From the NCBI GenBank assembly GCA_022768865.1, contig JALELH010000054.1, positions 1-42,147 on the forward strand: a stretch of DNA of 42,147 bases, written 5' to 3'. The notes under the pieces were generated by a model. It did not search any database, had not been told where the DNA came from, and was given only the letters and a program-made list of their open reading frames with translations. Positions within the stretch are counted from its first letter, which is position 1. The number at the start of each line of letters is the position of its first letter. The DNA comes from Spirochaetia bacterium (lineage in GTDB: Bacteria > Spirochaetota > Spirochaetia > Treponematales > Treponemataceae). The position numbers and the translations under genes are program-made. This document shows positions 1-9,529 of the stretch, in pieces.

Positions 1-9
1 GTAAATAAT

Positions 10-117
10 GCCGGTGGCCATGGCGAGGTGGCAATACCCGTTCCCATTCCGAACACGGAAGTCAAGCACCTCTGCGCCGATGATACTGCGGAAGCGGAAA
101 AGTAGGTGGCTGCCGGC
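10..117 (+). rRNA. rrf: 5S ribosomal RNA
   Basis: The block has the conserved 5S core CCATTCCGAACACGGAAGTC near 45-64. The 5' end GCCGG (10-14) pairs with CCGGC (113-117) to close helix I. About 108 nt fits a 5S rRNA. It is followed directly by a run of eight T (118-125), consistent with the end of an rRNA operon whose 16S and 23S genes would lie left of the window. End positions are estimates from the closing helix. Confidence 0.93.
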
Positions 118-273
118 TTTTTTTTGTTTAAAGGATTTTATAAAAGGTCCGTACTTTCCATAGAATTACGCTTCCACAGCTTTTAGGGATTGTCTGCGTA
201 GTCATTTATAAAATCTAAACATCACTTAGTAAAAATCCTTGCTATAATTTCATTTTTATAACAAAATGACGGC

Positions 274-3159
274 ATGAAATTCAGTCTTATAAAATTATTA
301 AAAAGAAGTTTTCCCTTTAGTTTATGTTTAATTGTTTTAATAGTTAGTTCCTTTGCTGAAAAAACAAAAATAGACGGGCTTTTCAGATATAAACTGGAAA
401 ACGGACTTGAAATATATGTTGCAGAAAATCACAGTGTGCCGCTTGCTTACATTGAACTTGCCGTACGCACTGGTGCCATAGACCAGAAAAAAGAAACGGC
501 AGGACTATTTCACCTTTATGAGCATATGATGTTCAAAGGAAATGCACTTTATAAAGATGCCGCAAGCGTAACTAAGGCACTTGCTGATTTAGGTGTAACT
601 GAGCACAACGGAACAACTTCCACAGACCGTGTAAACTATTTTTTTACAATTCCTTCAGGCAAGATTGAAGAAGGGCTTGCTTTCTGGAATGCAGCAATTC
701 GTTCTCCGCTGATTACAGAAAAAGAATTTGAAAATGAGAAGAAAGTTGTATTAAGTGAAATCCAAGGAGATAAAGCAAATCCTACTTATGTTCTTCATTA
801 TTATAGAAATCTTTTGATGTTTCCTGATGAACCATATAAGATAGACCCACGTGGCAGTTTTGATGTTGTTAAAAATGCTTCAGTTGCTCAAATGCGTAAT
901 ATTCAGGATGAATTTTATATTCCTGAAAATGCTGCCATTTTTGTTGGCGGTGATGTCTACCCGGATGAAATTTTTGAACTGGTAAAAAAGATTTATGGCA
1001 CATGGAAAAATCCTGTCAGCAAAAATACATCACCTTTAGAAAAAAATCAGCCGTCGAAAAATCCCCTTGCTGCAAAAAGATTTATTGTAATGCCTTTTGA
1101 CAGAATGTCTCCTGAACTTGCAGAAGTTGAAATTACATGGCGTGGTCCGGATTTAGACTTTAATTATGAAGATGCACAGGATTCAGTTTATCTTGATTAT
1201 ATTCTTGATAACCCTGATTCTATTTTAAAAACCAGACTTTGTGAAAAACCTGAATTTAAAATTCCCGATAGAACTTATATAGGTTCCTACACTTCTTTAG
1301 GCAGGCAGAATTCAACTATGGGCTGCTATGCTGTTTTAAAAGAACCGGAAAACAATCTGGCATCCAGAGCAAAAGAAATTTCAGAATACATTCAGAATGA
1401 ACTTTATAAAGAGACAGCTTCAGATAAAAAAGGATTTACATCAAAGATAAAGAAAGAGTTTCAGGCAAGCCAGGAAGACAGTTTAATCCGTGCATCTGAA
1501 ACGGCGGAAGGTTTAATTACACTTGCACGCAATTGCTGGGTTAACGGAGAAATAGAATATTTCCTTAATAACAAAAAAGAAAAAAGCATAAAACAAAAAG
1601 ATATTGAAAGATTTTTTGATGAATATATTGCTTCAAAAAATCCTGTTGTCACGGTTCTTGTAAATCCAGCTATATACGAAAAAGTAAAAAATGAATTTAT
1701 AGACCTTGGATTTTATGAAGTAAAAATTGATGAAGAACTGTGGTGGCAGAAAGAACAGTTTGCTGTTGACGTAAAATCCTTTCCTGTCAGCAGTGATTAT
1801 ACTGCCGATGAAAATATTTATATTCCACAAAAGAATAATGGTTTAGAAAAGGAATTAAAATCTTCCCGCAACGTAGATGCCGTAACTTTAAAAAATGGAA
1901 TTAAGGTTTATGTTCAGCATACAAATTCAAAAATGAATGCTCTTGCCATTGCCTGTATGGGCGGTTATGAAAAGTATCCTGCTGAACTTTCAGGACTTGA
2001 AGGAAATCTTTTTGATGTAATGTCCTGCTCTTCAAAAAATTATTCCATGGAAAAAAGAAACCAGATGGAATATGTTAATGGAATTTCCATTGGAAAATAT
2101 TGCCGCAGTTTAGGTTCCGTTCTTTACATGTATGGAATGGAAAAATATTTTGATGAAATGCTTGATGTCTTTACTGATGGCTTTTTGCATCCTGAATTTG
2201 CACCAAATGTAATGGAAAATTTCTTTGATGGTAACGAACAGTCTGTTCAGCGGATTTTAAATTCCCCTGAATCATTGCTTTCTTGGACAATTCAAAAAGA
2301 TGTATATAAAAATCATCCATATGAAACCACTGGCGGTGTAACTCCAGATTCTGTCCAGAATATTTCTGTAGAAAAAATGAAGGAGGCTCATGAACAGATT
2401 GTAAAAGGCGGAGACTTTTTTATTGCAGCATCTGGAACCTTTAACACAAAAAAACTTTTGAAGGAATTAAATAAAACGATAGGTTCTATAGAATTAGATT
2501 CTTCAAAAAAGTATACAATGAAGGAAATTCCGGCATTAAAGCTTGAAAAGAAAAAGCCCGTTATAATAAGCCATCCTTCTGCACAGGGAACTGCTTACTG
2601 CGCCCGTGTTTTTGCAAGCCCTGATAAAGACAGCAGCGATAAAATGGCAGCTTACCTTGCCGGTGATATTTACAGCGATATTTTATATAACGTTGTCCGT
2701 GAACATTATGGAATATGCTATACTCCATTTTCGCGTGTAATTACAAGCAAGGCTCCTTTAAGTGAAGATTATTTATTTAAAGTTTCAGATTATAAAAATG
2801 CAGGTAAAGCCGTAAAAGAAGCAATGGACTATATGAGCAGGGGAATCACTGTTGAAAAATGCAACGAAGACGGAACCTATGTTTTTTCTACAGTTGGAGA
2901 AAATCTTGAAAGCTATAAAAGCAAGTGGATAAATTCAAAGTATGGAACTTCAGCATCTACTAAAGGACAGATTTTCAGGATTGTGTCTGACCTTATGTAT
3001 TATGATGACATGGATTATGATTTGGTTGAAACTGAAGAAATTAAGAAACTTTCTGCCGATGATATAATCCGTGTCTTTAATAAATACTGGATTGAAAATA
3101 ATGCCATCTGGTATGCAGTGACTTTCCCGGGCAATGAAAAGAACCTGATACTTGAGTAA
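274..3159 (+). CDS. M16 (pitrilysin/insulinase) family zinc metalloprotease, secreted
   Basis: This 961-residue protein is a two-halved M16 peptidase. The N-terminal half carries the inverted zinc motif HLYEH at residues 80-84. The likely third ligand is Glu162 in VLSEIQGD, at the usual distance. The C-terminal half aligns in pattern but has LEGNL where HxxEH would be, so it should be the inactive half that helps form the chamber. Residues 1-28 are basic then hydrophobic, a signal peptide, so the enzyme probably acts in the periplasm or on the outer membrane, degrading peptides. The start has no clear Shine-Dalgarno sequence. A TATAAT at 243-248 could be the -10 box, with a poor -35. Length and organisation fit the PqqL/insulinase-like group; the substrate cannot be told. 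Confidence 0.9.
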   Translation: MKFSLIKLLKRSFPFSLCLIVLIVSSFAEKTKIDGLFRYKLENGLEIYVAENHSVPLAYIELAVRTGAIDQKKETAGLFHLYEHMMFKGNALYKDAASVTKALADLGVTEHNGTTSTDRVNYFFTIPSGKIEEGLAFWNAAIRSPLITEKEFENEKKVVLSEIQGDKANPTYVLHYYRNLLMFPDEPYKIDPRGSFDVVKNASVAQMRNIQDEFYIPENAAIFVGGDVYPDEIFELVKKIYGTWKNPVSKNTSPLEKNQPSKNPLAAKRFIVMPFDRMSPELAEVEITWRGPDLDFNYEDAQDSVYLDYILDNPDSILKTRLCEKPEFKIPDRTYIGSYTSLGRQNSTMGCYAVLKEPENNLASRAKEISEYIQNELYKETASDKKGFTSKIKKEFQASQEDSLIRASETAEGLITLARNCWVNGEIEYFLNNKKEKSIKQKDIERFFDEYIASKNPVVTVLVNPAIYEKVKNEFIDLGFYEVKIDEELWWQKEQFAVDVKSFPVSSDYTADENIYIPQKNNGLEKELKSSRNVDAVTLKNGIKVYVQHTNSKMNALAIACMGGYEKYPAELSGLEGNLFDVMSCSSKNYSMEKRNQMEYVNGISIGKYCRSLGSVLYMYGMEKYFDEMLDVFTDGFLHPEFAPNVMENFFDGNEQSVQRILNSPESLLSWTIQKDVYKNHPYETTGGVTPDSVQNISVEKMKEAHEQIVKGGDFFIAASGTFNTKKLLKELNKTIGSIELDSSKKYTMKEIPALKLEKKKPVIISHPSAQGTAYCARVFASPDKDSSDKMAAYLAGDIYSDILYNVVREHYGICYTPFSRVITSKAPLSEDYLFKVSDYKNAGKAVKEAMDYMSRGITVEKCNEDGTYVFSTVGENLESYKSKWINSKYGTSASTKGQIFRIVSDLMYYDDMDYDLVETEEIKKLSADDIIRVFNKYWIENNAIWYAVTFPGNEKNLILE

Positions 3160-3198
3160 GTAGTTTTGTATTGTAATTGCTAAAAATACCAGGGAACT

Positions 3199-4728
3199 TT
3201 ATGAAGTTGTGATTAAGCCTTTGAATGGAAAACCGCATACCTTTATAAGGTTCCTTTTTTTTAATTGGCTGATTATTTCTGTAGTATCTTTGTGTTCATA
3301 GAAATTCATTTCATATTTTCTAGAAATCCTCTGGTTAAGGTATTTCTCTGTCTGCAGGTTTAATTCATCCATAGTCCACTGTTTTTTATGCCTGCTGATT
3401 AATTCCATAGCAAGCTTACCGTCTACTGCTTCTGGTGCAGGCGCACCCCTTTTGCAGATATCACATCCGCTGCAGGCAGCCTGTTCTGCTCCTAAGGCAT
3501 CAAGAAGAACCTGTCGCCTGCATGTGTTGCTTTCTGCAAATTCTTTTAAAACCCTTTGTCTTGACCCCTGCGGGTATTTTTCTGCCTGTATGGAATCATT
3601 TGGATTCCATAAAAGAATTGCATCTGCAATGCTTCCGTCCCTGCCACCGCGTCCGGCTTCCTGAATGTATGCTTCTGCCGTAGGACTTGGTTCAAGATGA
3701 ATTACTGTATGAATATCTTTTTTATCAACGCCCATTCCGAAGGCACAGGTGCAGCATAATATTGCATCGGTTTTAGGATAGAACCATTTTTCTACTTTAG
3801 TTTTTTCTTCACGCTCCATGCCTGCATGATAAAACTTTACTTTGTCATTTCCATAATATGCCGCAAGTTCACGTGCCATGTCTTCTGATTTTCTTCTGGT
3901 TCCGCAAAAAATAATCAGTGGCTTCGGGCGTTTCAGTGCAAGCAAAAATGCAGTTCTTTTTTTTGCATAAGTGTTTATAACTTCGTAGTGAATGTTTGAC
4001 CTGTCGGAATCACTTCTAACTACGTGAGCTATTCCGCCGAAAAGAATTTCAGAAACCCTTGAAAGAACTTCCGGAGAAGCCGTTGCCGTAAAAGCCGTAA
4101 CTGCAGGTGCGTTTATCTTTTTTATAACATTGCCAAGATTTAAATATGCAGGCCTGAAAGTGTCTCCCCATTCTGCACAACAGTGAGCTTCATCAATGGC
4201 AATGTGGGATATTTTGCATTTGGCAAGGCGTTCTGTAAGTTCTTCATTTTGCAGAACTTCAGGATTTGCAAGGATAATTCTTGCACCGTTTTCAATCTGC
4301 CGGAAGTTTTCTTCACGCTGTTCCTTTGTCTGGTCGCCGCAGAAAACAACGCTTTTTATTCCAGCATCGTCCATACGGCGTTTCTGGTCAGACATTAAGG
4401 CAAGCAACGGGTATAAGACAAGTGTAGCACCTTTTAGCAAAAGTGAGGGTGTAAGAAAGCAAAGTGATTTTCCGGCACCTGTCGGGAGCAGAACAATCTG
4501 CTTTCCTTTGTAAAGTTCAGTGTCGTCAGAATCTCCTTCATCTACTTTTTCTTCAGCAGGAATCTGGGCATCTAAAATATTTGCTATTACAATACTCTGC
4601 CACGGATAAAGATAGTTAATGCCAAAGGCTTTTCGTGCTGCAATAAGTGCTTCGTCGTCTGTGTAGAAATCTTCGTCACTTGCCTTTTGTGCAGGAAATT
4701 CAATCTGTTCACTTACTGATTCTTCCAT
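3199..4728 (-). CDS. recQ: RecQ-family ATP-dependent DNA helicase
   Basis: The 509-residue protein shows the superfamily 2 helicase motifs in order: Walker A PTGAGKS (82-88), DEAH box IDEAHCCAEWGD (from about 178), TATAS, and the motif VI region QEAGRGGRDG. A RecQ-type zinc site follows, with Cys residues in NTCRRQ and CSGCDIC. These mark a 3'-5' DNA helicase used in recombination and fork repair. It lacks an HRDC domain, so it is a short RecQ. An acidic insert (about 57-72) precedes Walker A and is unusual. The start is supported by AAGGAG about 7 nt upstream on the minus strand. It stands alone and diverges from the gene at 4860. Confidence 0.92.
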   Translation of the reverse strand: MEESVSEQIEFPAQKASDEDFYTDDEALIAARKAFGINYLYPWQSIVIANILDAQIPAEEKVDEGDSDDTELYKGKQIVLLPTGAGKSLCFLTPSLLLKGATLVLYPLLALMSDQKRRMDDAGIKSVVFCGDQTKEQREENFRQIENGARIILANPEVLQNEELTERLAKCKISHIAIDEAHCCAEWGDTFRPAYLNLGNVIKKINAPAVTAFTATASPEVLSRVSEILFGGIAHVVRSDSDRSNIHYEVINTYAKKRTAFLLALKRPKPLIIFCGTRRKSEDMARELAAYYGNDKVKFYHAGMEREEKTKVEKWFYPKTDAILCCTCAFGMGVDKKDIHTVIHLEPSPTAEAYIQEAGRGGRDGSIADAILLWNPNDSIQAEKYPQGSRQRVLKEFAESNTCRRQVLLDALGAEQAACSGCDICKRGAPAPEAVDGKLAMELISRHKKQWTMDELNLQTEKYLNQRISRKYEMNFYEHKDTTEIISQLKKRNLIKVCGFPFKGLITTS

Positions 4729-4823
4729 AAGGATCTCCTTAAAACTCGCATAATATATATAAATGAAAAAAAATAAAAAATGACACTTTTTGCAGAAGAT
4801 TTTGAATCTTTTTTACATTTTAT

Positions 4824-4853
4824 TTGACTACAATTTCTACCGTCCTGTATAAT
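4824..4853 (+). promoter_or_regulatory. Sigma70-type promoter of the Gfo/Idh gene
   Basis: TTGACT (4824-4829) and TATAAT (4848-4853) are separated by 18 bp. The expected transcription start is at about 4860, which is the A of the ATG, so the transcript would be leaderless. Confidence 0.7.
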
Positions 4854-4859
4854 TGAACT

Positions 4860-5993
4860 ATGGCACAAGAAAAATATACGGCAGCTTTAATTGGATGCGG
4901 ACGCATTGGTTATTCATTAGGCTTAGATAAAAAAAGGGAACAGCCTGCAAGCCATACAATGGCACTTAATGCTAACCCGAGAATAACAATAGTAGCCGGC
5001 TGCGATACTGACCAGGCAAAACTTACCCAATGGCAGGAAGCAAATAAAAATGCAAGTGTTTATACTAACAGTGCAGCATTGTATTCAAGGACAAAGACAG
5101 ATATTGTAACTGTTGCCGTAAATGAAAATGCTCACATGCACGAAGCAATAGATGCAATCCGCTCAAAACCAGGACTTGTTATTCTTGAAAAACCTGTAGC
5201 CCTCAATCTGTGGGAAGCAGAACGGATAAAAGAAGAAGCGGAAAAATACAAAGTCAATGTCTTAATAAACCATGAACGCCGCTTTGCAGAAGATTTTATT
5301 GCAGCAAAAAAATATATGTCAGGGATTGGGGACATTCAGTCCATACGAGCGGAACTATGTTCAAGCTTAGTTGTCTATAATCCTGCAGAAGAAAAAACAG
5401 GTGCATATAGTCTGATTCACGACGGAACACACCTGGTTGATGCAGTTTTATTCTTTCTGGAAGAAGACGGAATCCCTTCCGGCATAAAAAAAGTGCCTGT
5501 AAAAAAAGAAAACCGCGGGCTTCTTTCAAAGGCAGAAAATTGCGGTAAATGTAAAACAGAAAGCAGGGTATTTAATTCAATTTTAAACAATCCCATAATC
5601 ACAGGAATTTTCCATGATGAAAAAGGAAATGTGCGCCAGTTTAATGCCCATTATGCTACGGAAAAATGCCCTGATGTTTCCATTATAATGAGCGGGCGTT
5701 CAAGGTTCTTTGGTTTTGAAATTGATATTACAGGCACAGAAGGAAAAATCTGCATAGGCAACGGATTTTTAAAGCTTTATAAAAGGGAAAAGTCTAAACT
5801 TTATTCCGGATTTTATTCCCTGCAAAGTGACAAGGAAATAAAGCCCATAAAGAAAACCCTGTATTTTGCTAACATGGTAAAAAATGCCGTTGACTTTCTG
5901 GACGGAAAACAGCCACTGCGTTCAACCTTGCAAAACGGGATTAATGCCCTTGTTGTGCTGGAAGAAATAAAGAAAAAGTTAAAGAACTTGTAA
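4860..5993 (+). CDS. Gfo/Idh/MocA family NAD(P)-dependent oxidoreductase
   Basis: The 377-residue protein starts with a Rossmann nucleotide-binding motif, GCGRIG (residues 12-17), and has the family's EKPVAL motif near residue 110. It also has the following helix and INHERRF, where the active-site region begins. Such enzymes oxidise or reduce sugars, inositols or sugar nucleotides. The substrate is not evident and neighbours give no pathway. No Shine-Dalgarno sequence is present before the ATG; the strong promoter at 4824-4853 puts the transcription start at the ATG itself. The gene is monocistronic in appearance, with lolA following after 83 nt. Confidence 0.85.
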   Translation: MAQEKYTAALIGCGRIGYSLGLDKKREQPASHTMALNANPRITIVAGCDTDQAKLTQWQEANKNASVYTNSAALYSRTKTDIVTVAVNENAHMHEAIDAIRSKPGLVILEKPVALNLWEAERIKEEAEKYKVNVLINHERRFAEDFIAAKKYMSGIGDIQSIRAELCSSLVVYNPAEEKTGAYSLIHDGTHLVDAVLFFLEEDGIPSGIKKVPVKKENRGLLSKAENCGKCKTESRVFNSILNNPIITGIFHDEKGNVRQFNAHYATEKCPDVSIIMSGRSRFFGFEIDITGTEGKICIGNGFLKLYKREKSKLYSGFYSLQSDKEIKPIKKTLYFANMVKNAVDFLDGKQPLRSTLQNGINALVVLEEIKKKLKNL

Positions 5994-6076
5994 AATGTCT
6001 TCTATATACAAAGACCATTAAAAAATTTATAATATCCCGTGAATTTTCATGTTAAAATAGTGTGGAGTTTCATTTA

Positions 6077-6748
6077 ATGAAAAAGTTAATGACTGTTGCC
6101 TTGTGCCTTGTATTTTTGTCAATTATGGCTTTTGCACAGGGAATTACTACAGCTAGTGATTATTTTAAAACCATAAGCAGCCGTTATTCTGAAATTCAGG
6201 ATTACGAAGCTGATGTTATCATAAAAATCGGAAAATCAGATATGACTGGCAGAATCAGTTATAAACGTCCTGAAATGCTACGTATTGATTTTTCAGATCC
6301 TGCAGAGCAGGTTGTTCTATTTAACGGAAGTGATTTGACAATTTATCTTCCAGGTTCATCTGCAATTCTTGAACAGAATGTTTCTGCCAATGATGCAAAG
6401 GGAGCCAATGCTGCTACAGCAGAAGGACTTTCCCTTTTGCGCCGCTATTATACAATTGCTTACGAATCAGGACAGAGTGCCGTTCCTTTAGAAGAAGGCA
6501 GCGACGAAATGGTTGTAAATTTCCTTTTGCAGCGCCGTTCTGCTACAGAATCTTTCAGGGAAATTAAACTTTCGGTGGATCCTTCAACAAAACTTATCAG
6601 GCGTGTTCATGCAGTTACTGCACAGGACGAAAATTATATTTTTGACATCTTTAATTATAAGTTGAATTCAAATATCAGTGACCAGAGATTTATTTATGAT
6701 CCGCCGTCATCTGCAAACAACTACAATAACTTTTTGCTGTCTGAATAG
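6077..6748 (+). CDS. lolA: Outer-membrane lipoprotein carrier protein LolA
   Basis: A 223-residue protein with a clear signal peptide ending near AFAQG (about 18-22). It has the LolA-type pattern: an N-terminal helix (SDYFKTISSRYSEIQDYEAD) followed by strands such as GRISYKRPEMLRIDF and a late LSVDPSTKLIRRV. LolA is the periplasmic chaperone that ferries lipoproteins from the inner to the outer membrane. I chose ATG 6077 because GGAG lies 9 nt upstream; an in-frame GTG at 6062 would add five residues but has no ribosome site. The stop is 14 nt before the next gene, so the two are probably co-transcribed. Confidence 0.85.
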   Translation: MKKLMTVALCLVFLSIMAFAQGITTASDYFKTISSRYSEIQDYEADVIIKIGKSDMTGRISYKRPEMLRIDFSDPAEQVVLFNGSDLTIYLPGSSAILEQNVSANDAKGANAATAEGLSLLRRYYTIAYESGQSAVPLEEGSDEMVVNFLLQRRSATESFREIKLSVDPSTKLIRRVHAVTAQDENYIFDIFNYKLNSNISDQRFIYDPPSSANNYNNFLLSE

Positions 6749-6762
6749 TGGTGGAGAAAAAT

Positions 6763-7878
6763 ATGGAAAGTTACGGCGAACTATTGCGTAAAGCACGTGA
6801 AGAAAAAAATGTTACTTTAGAAGAAATTGAACGCGCAACTGCGATTACAAAAAACTATATACTTGCACTTGAAGAAGAACGGTCAGACGATTTTCCTGGT
6901 GAATCTTACTTCTGCGGATTTCTTACAAACTATTGTGAATATCTTGGAATCAATGCAGAGGAAGTTCTTCATCTTTATCATGCAAAGAAAATACAGGAAG
7001 CACCTGTTCCAATTGAACTTACAAAAAAGCAGACGCCGAAATATCTTGTGCCTGCCATAATTGCAGGTGGTGTCCTTATTGTAATTGGTGTTGTGCTTTA
7101 CCTGTATTTCAGTGTTTTCCATGTGCCTGATAAAATTGCAGAAAAAGCACAGAAAGCAACGGAAAAGGAAAGAATTCATCAGTATGAATTTACAGGCAAG
7201 TCTGAAACAAAAAGGCTTTATAAAGGAGACCAGATTCTGTTCCCTACAAAGCAGGGCAATGGAAAAATTATTGTTACAGTCGGTCAGACAAAGTCTAAAC
7301 TTTCACTTCTTATGCCGTCAGGAACCCAGATAATTGAACTTAGTGAAGAACGCGAACTTGATGTTGACGGTGACGGATTTGCGGATGTTATTGTTTACTT
7401 AAGCGACATTTCTACAGATGAAGAAAGCCACGGTGCTGAAGTAAGGCTTATAGAAAAGAAAGGTGAAACTTCTGTTGTTGAAGTTGACAGTGCAGAAAAG
7501 GGAACGGAACTTTCTGAAATACCGTCATCAGGTTCTGTTAAAAATAATTCAAAGCGTGTTGTAATTCATGAAGATACGCGTGCCTATCCGTTTACAATTA
7601 ATGTAACATTCCGCGGTTCATGTCTTTTCCGTTACAAGAGCGACAGGAACACTTACGTTGAAGATTATTTTAAGACCGGAGATCAGGTTGCAGTTAATTC
7701 TAACAACGGAACAAGGCTCTGGATAAGCAATAACAATGCACTTAAAATCCGTGTTATTGCAGGCCTTTCAACATACGATCTGGAAGTTGGCCGTGCAGGC
7801 GAAGTTAAAGCGGAAGACATTAAGTGGGTACGCGACAGCGACGGAAAATACCGTCTTGTTCTTATTGAACTGGAATAG
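6763..7878 (+). CDS. RodZ-like membrane protein with N-terminal HTH_25 domain
   Basis: The 371-residue protein has an N-terminal XRE-like helix-turn-helix of the HTH_25/RodZ type (about 3-72, starting YGELLRKAREEKNVTLEEIE). A single transmembrane helix follows at about 94-118, then a large extracytoplasmic region. RodZ links the MreB actin to the envelope and sets rod or helical shape. ATG 6763 is chosen because GGAG is 6 nt upstream; an upstream GTG overlaps the lolA stop. Residues about 140-250 are a treponeme-like insert rich in acidic and polar residues, while the C-terminus (NVTFRGSCLFRYK onward) resembles the RodZ beta domain. True RodZ versus a generic HTH membrane protein is not certain. 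Confidence 0.75.
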   Translation: MESYGELLRKAREEKNVTLEEIERATAITKNYILALEEERSDDFPGESYFCGFLTNYCEYLGINAEEVLHLYHAKKIQEAPVPIELTKKQTPKYLVPAIIAGGVLIVIGVVLYLYFSVFHVPDKIAEKAQKATEKERIHQYEFTGKSETKRLYKGDQILFPTKQGNGKIIVTVGQTKSKLSLLMPSGTQIIELSEERELDVDGDGFADVIVYLSDISTDEESHGAEVRLIEKKGETSVVEVDSAEKGTELSEIPSSGSVKNNSKRVVIHEDTRAYPFTINVTFRGSCLFRYKSDRNTYVEDYFKTGDQVAVNSNNGTRLWISNNNALKIRVIAGLSTYDLEVGRAGEVKAEDIKWVRDSDGKYRLVLIELE

Positions 7879-7928
7879 TTTTATAAATTAAATTGAATTG
7901 AAACGGGTTGGGGTTGCCTAAAAAAGAA

Positions 7929-7991
7929 TGTCACCCTAAACTTGTTTCAGGGGCTGCACTAAATGGATTCTGAAACGAGTTCAGAATGACA
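7929..7991. repeat. MITE-like dispersed inverted repeat (short copy)
   Basis: This 63-bp element is bounded by TGTCA and TGACA. The internal parts CTTGTTTCAG and CTGAAACGAG pair with each other, so the whole forms a long hairpin. It has the same terminal word (TCAGAATGACA) as the element at 27184-27286. It lies between the RodZ-like gene and rimO and overlaps an upstream in-frame ATG of rimO, which argues against that ATG. Confidence 0.65.
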
Positions 7992-8045
7992 CTTGTAGTT
8001 AAACTTTTTGGGCAGCTTCAGCTTTTTTTTTACAGAGGAAATAAA

Positions 8046-9509
8046 ATGGCAAAATCAAAGACTTTTTTTTTAGACCAGCATGGTTGTGCAAAAAATCAGG
8101 TTGACGGGGAAATCATAATTACGCGTCTTGTAAACCTTGAATTTGTTCAGGCAAGCAATGCAGATGATGCTGATTTAATCATAGTAAATTCCTGTGGATT
8201 CATAGAAAGTGCAAAAAAAGAAAGCCTTGATTCCTTGCTTAATGCACGCAGTGCCTATCCTGAAAAGAAAATAATCCTTGCAGGCTGCCTTGCCGAACGC
8301 TATGCCCAGGTATTTAAAGAAGACCTGCCGGAAGCAGACGGAATTGTAGGCAACGGTGACCTTTCTCTTTTAGATAAAGCCGTAAAGGAAGTCTTTTCTA
8401 AAGCAAAAAAGCGACCTGTTTTTAAAGGCGAACAAAAAGGAGTTTTCTGCGGTGAACGCACAGAATTGCTTTCTTACAAGGGCAGTGCCTTTGCTAAAAT
8501 AACTGAAGGTTGTGACAACTGCTGTTCCTTTTGTGCCATTCCCCTTATACGCGGAAGGCTGCGCTCACGGTCTTCTGATGATATAATTGCTGAAATTAAA
8601 CACCTTTTGAAAAATGGTGTCTTTGAAATAAACCTTATAGGCCAGGACCTTGCCGCCTATGGCTGCGGAAAAGATGATGCAGAATTTTCTGATAAAAAAG
8701 ACTGGCATTCAATAATGTATAGTCAGCTTGCAAGACCTGTTATTGAAGAAAAGAATTTTACGGAAGTAAATGGCAAGTCCCCTTTATATGAGCTTATAGA
8801 AAAAATAACAAAACTAAAAGGCAGTTTTTGGGTAAGGCTTTTATATATTCACCCGGATCACTTTAACCCGGATGTGCTTGAACTTATTCAAAAGGACCAG
8901 AGAATTCTTCCTTACTTTGACATTCCTTTCCAGAGCGGCGATGATGAAATAATCAAGGCAATGAACAGAAAAGGAAGCTTTAAATCCTATTCAAAACTAG
9001 TAAGGACAATCAGAAAAGCATTGCCTGAAAGCTGCATCAGGACAACTTTCCTGACAGGATTTCCCGGGGAAAAAGAAGAAAATGCAGAAAACACAGTGCG
9101 CTTTTTGCAGTCAATAAAGAGCGATTGGTCCGGTTGTTTTGACTACAGCCGTGAAGATGATACTGCCGCCTATAAAATGAAAGGCCGTGTTGCCCGCAAA
9201 GTTGCCCTTGAACGTGCAGAAAAACTTAAGGCAATGCAGGCTGAAATTACTCAGAAGCTTTTAAAAAAGCGTGTAGGAAAAATCTACGACGTCCTTGTAG
9301 AAGAAATTGTGCAGAACCTTGAAGGAACAGATGAAGGCCTTGCCATAGGAAGAGCCTGGTTTGAAGCACCTGAAGTTGACGGCAATGTTGTAATACGCTA
9401 CGACCTGGACGATAAGGATGCAGTAAAAAACATTGTGCCTGGAAAGGTGGTAAAAGTAAAAGCCGTCGCAGCAAGTGAAGTTGACATTGACGGCTTTTAT
9501 CTTGGCTGA
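8046..9509 (+). CDS. rimO: Ribosomal protein S12 methylthiotransferase RimO
   Basis: This is a radical-SAM methylthiotransferase of 487 residues. The N-terminal UPF0004 domain begins DQHGCAKNQVDGE, close to the RimO signature, with cluster cysteines at about 14, 50 and 81. The radical-SAM motif CxxxCxxC is at Cys156, Cys160 and Cys163. A C-terminal TRAM domain (about 410-487) ends the protein. RimO adds a methylthio group to an aspartate of ribosomal protein S12. The start at 8046 has AGAGGAA just upstream; an in-frame ATG at 7986 lies in a repeat and has no ribosome site. It is longer than the usual ~440 residues, partly from an insert at about 207-245. MiaB is a less likely alternative. Confidence 0.88.
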   Translation: MAKSKTFFLDQHGCAKNQVDGEIIITRLVNLEFVQASNADDADLIIVNSCGFIESAKKESLDSLLNARSAYPEKKIILAGCLAERYAQVFKEDLPEADGIVGNGDLSLLDKAVKEVFSKAKKRPVFKGEQKGVFCGERTELLSYKGSAFAKITEGCDNCCSFCAIPLIRGRLRSRSSDDIIAEIKHLLKNGVFEINLIGQDLAAYGCGKDDAEFSDKKDWHSIMYSQLARPVIEEKNFTEVNGKSPLYELIEKITKLKGSFWVRLLYIHPDHFNPDVLELIQKDQRILPYFDIPFQSGDDEIIKAMNRKGSFKSYSKLVRTIRKALPESCIRTTFLTGFPGEKEENAENTVRFLQSIKSDWSGCFDYSREDDTAAYKMKGRVARKVALERAEKLKAMQAEITQKLLKKRVGKIYDVLVEEIVQNLEGTDEGLAIGRAWFEAPEVDGNVVIRYDLDDKDAVKNIVPGKVVKVKAVAASEVDIDGFYLG

Positions 9510-9529
9510 TAAATATAAATAATGCAGGT

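Noticed and set aside
7986..8045. 20-residue N-terminal extension of RimO
   Set aside because: It lies in a dispersed repeat, while AGAGGAA precedes the ATG at 8046, where homology begins.
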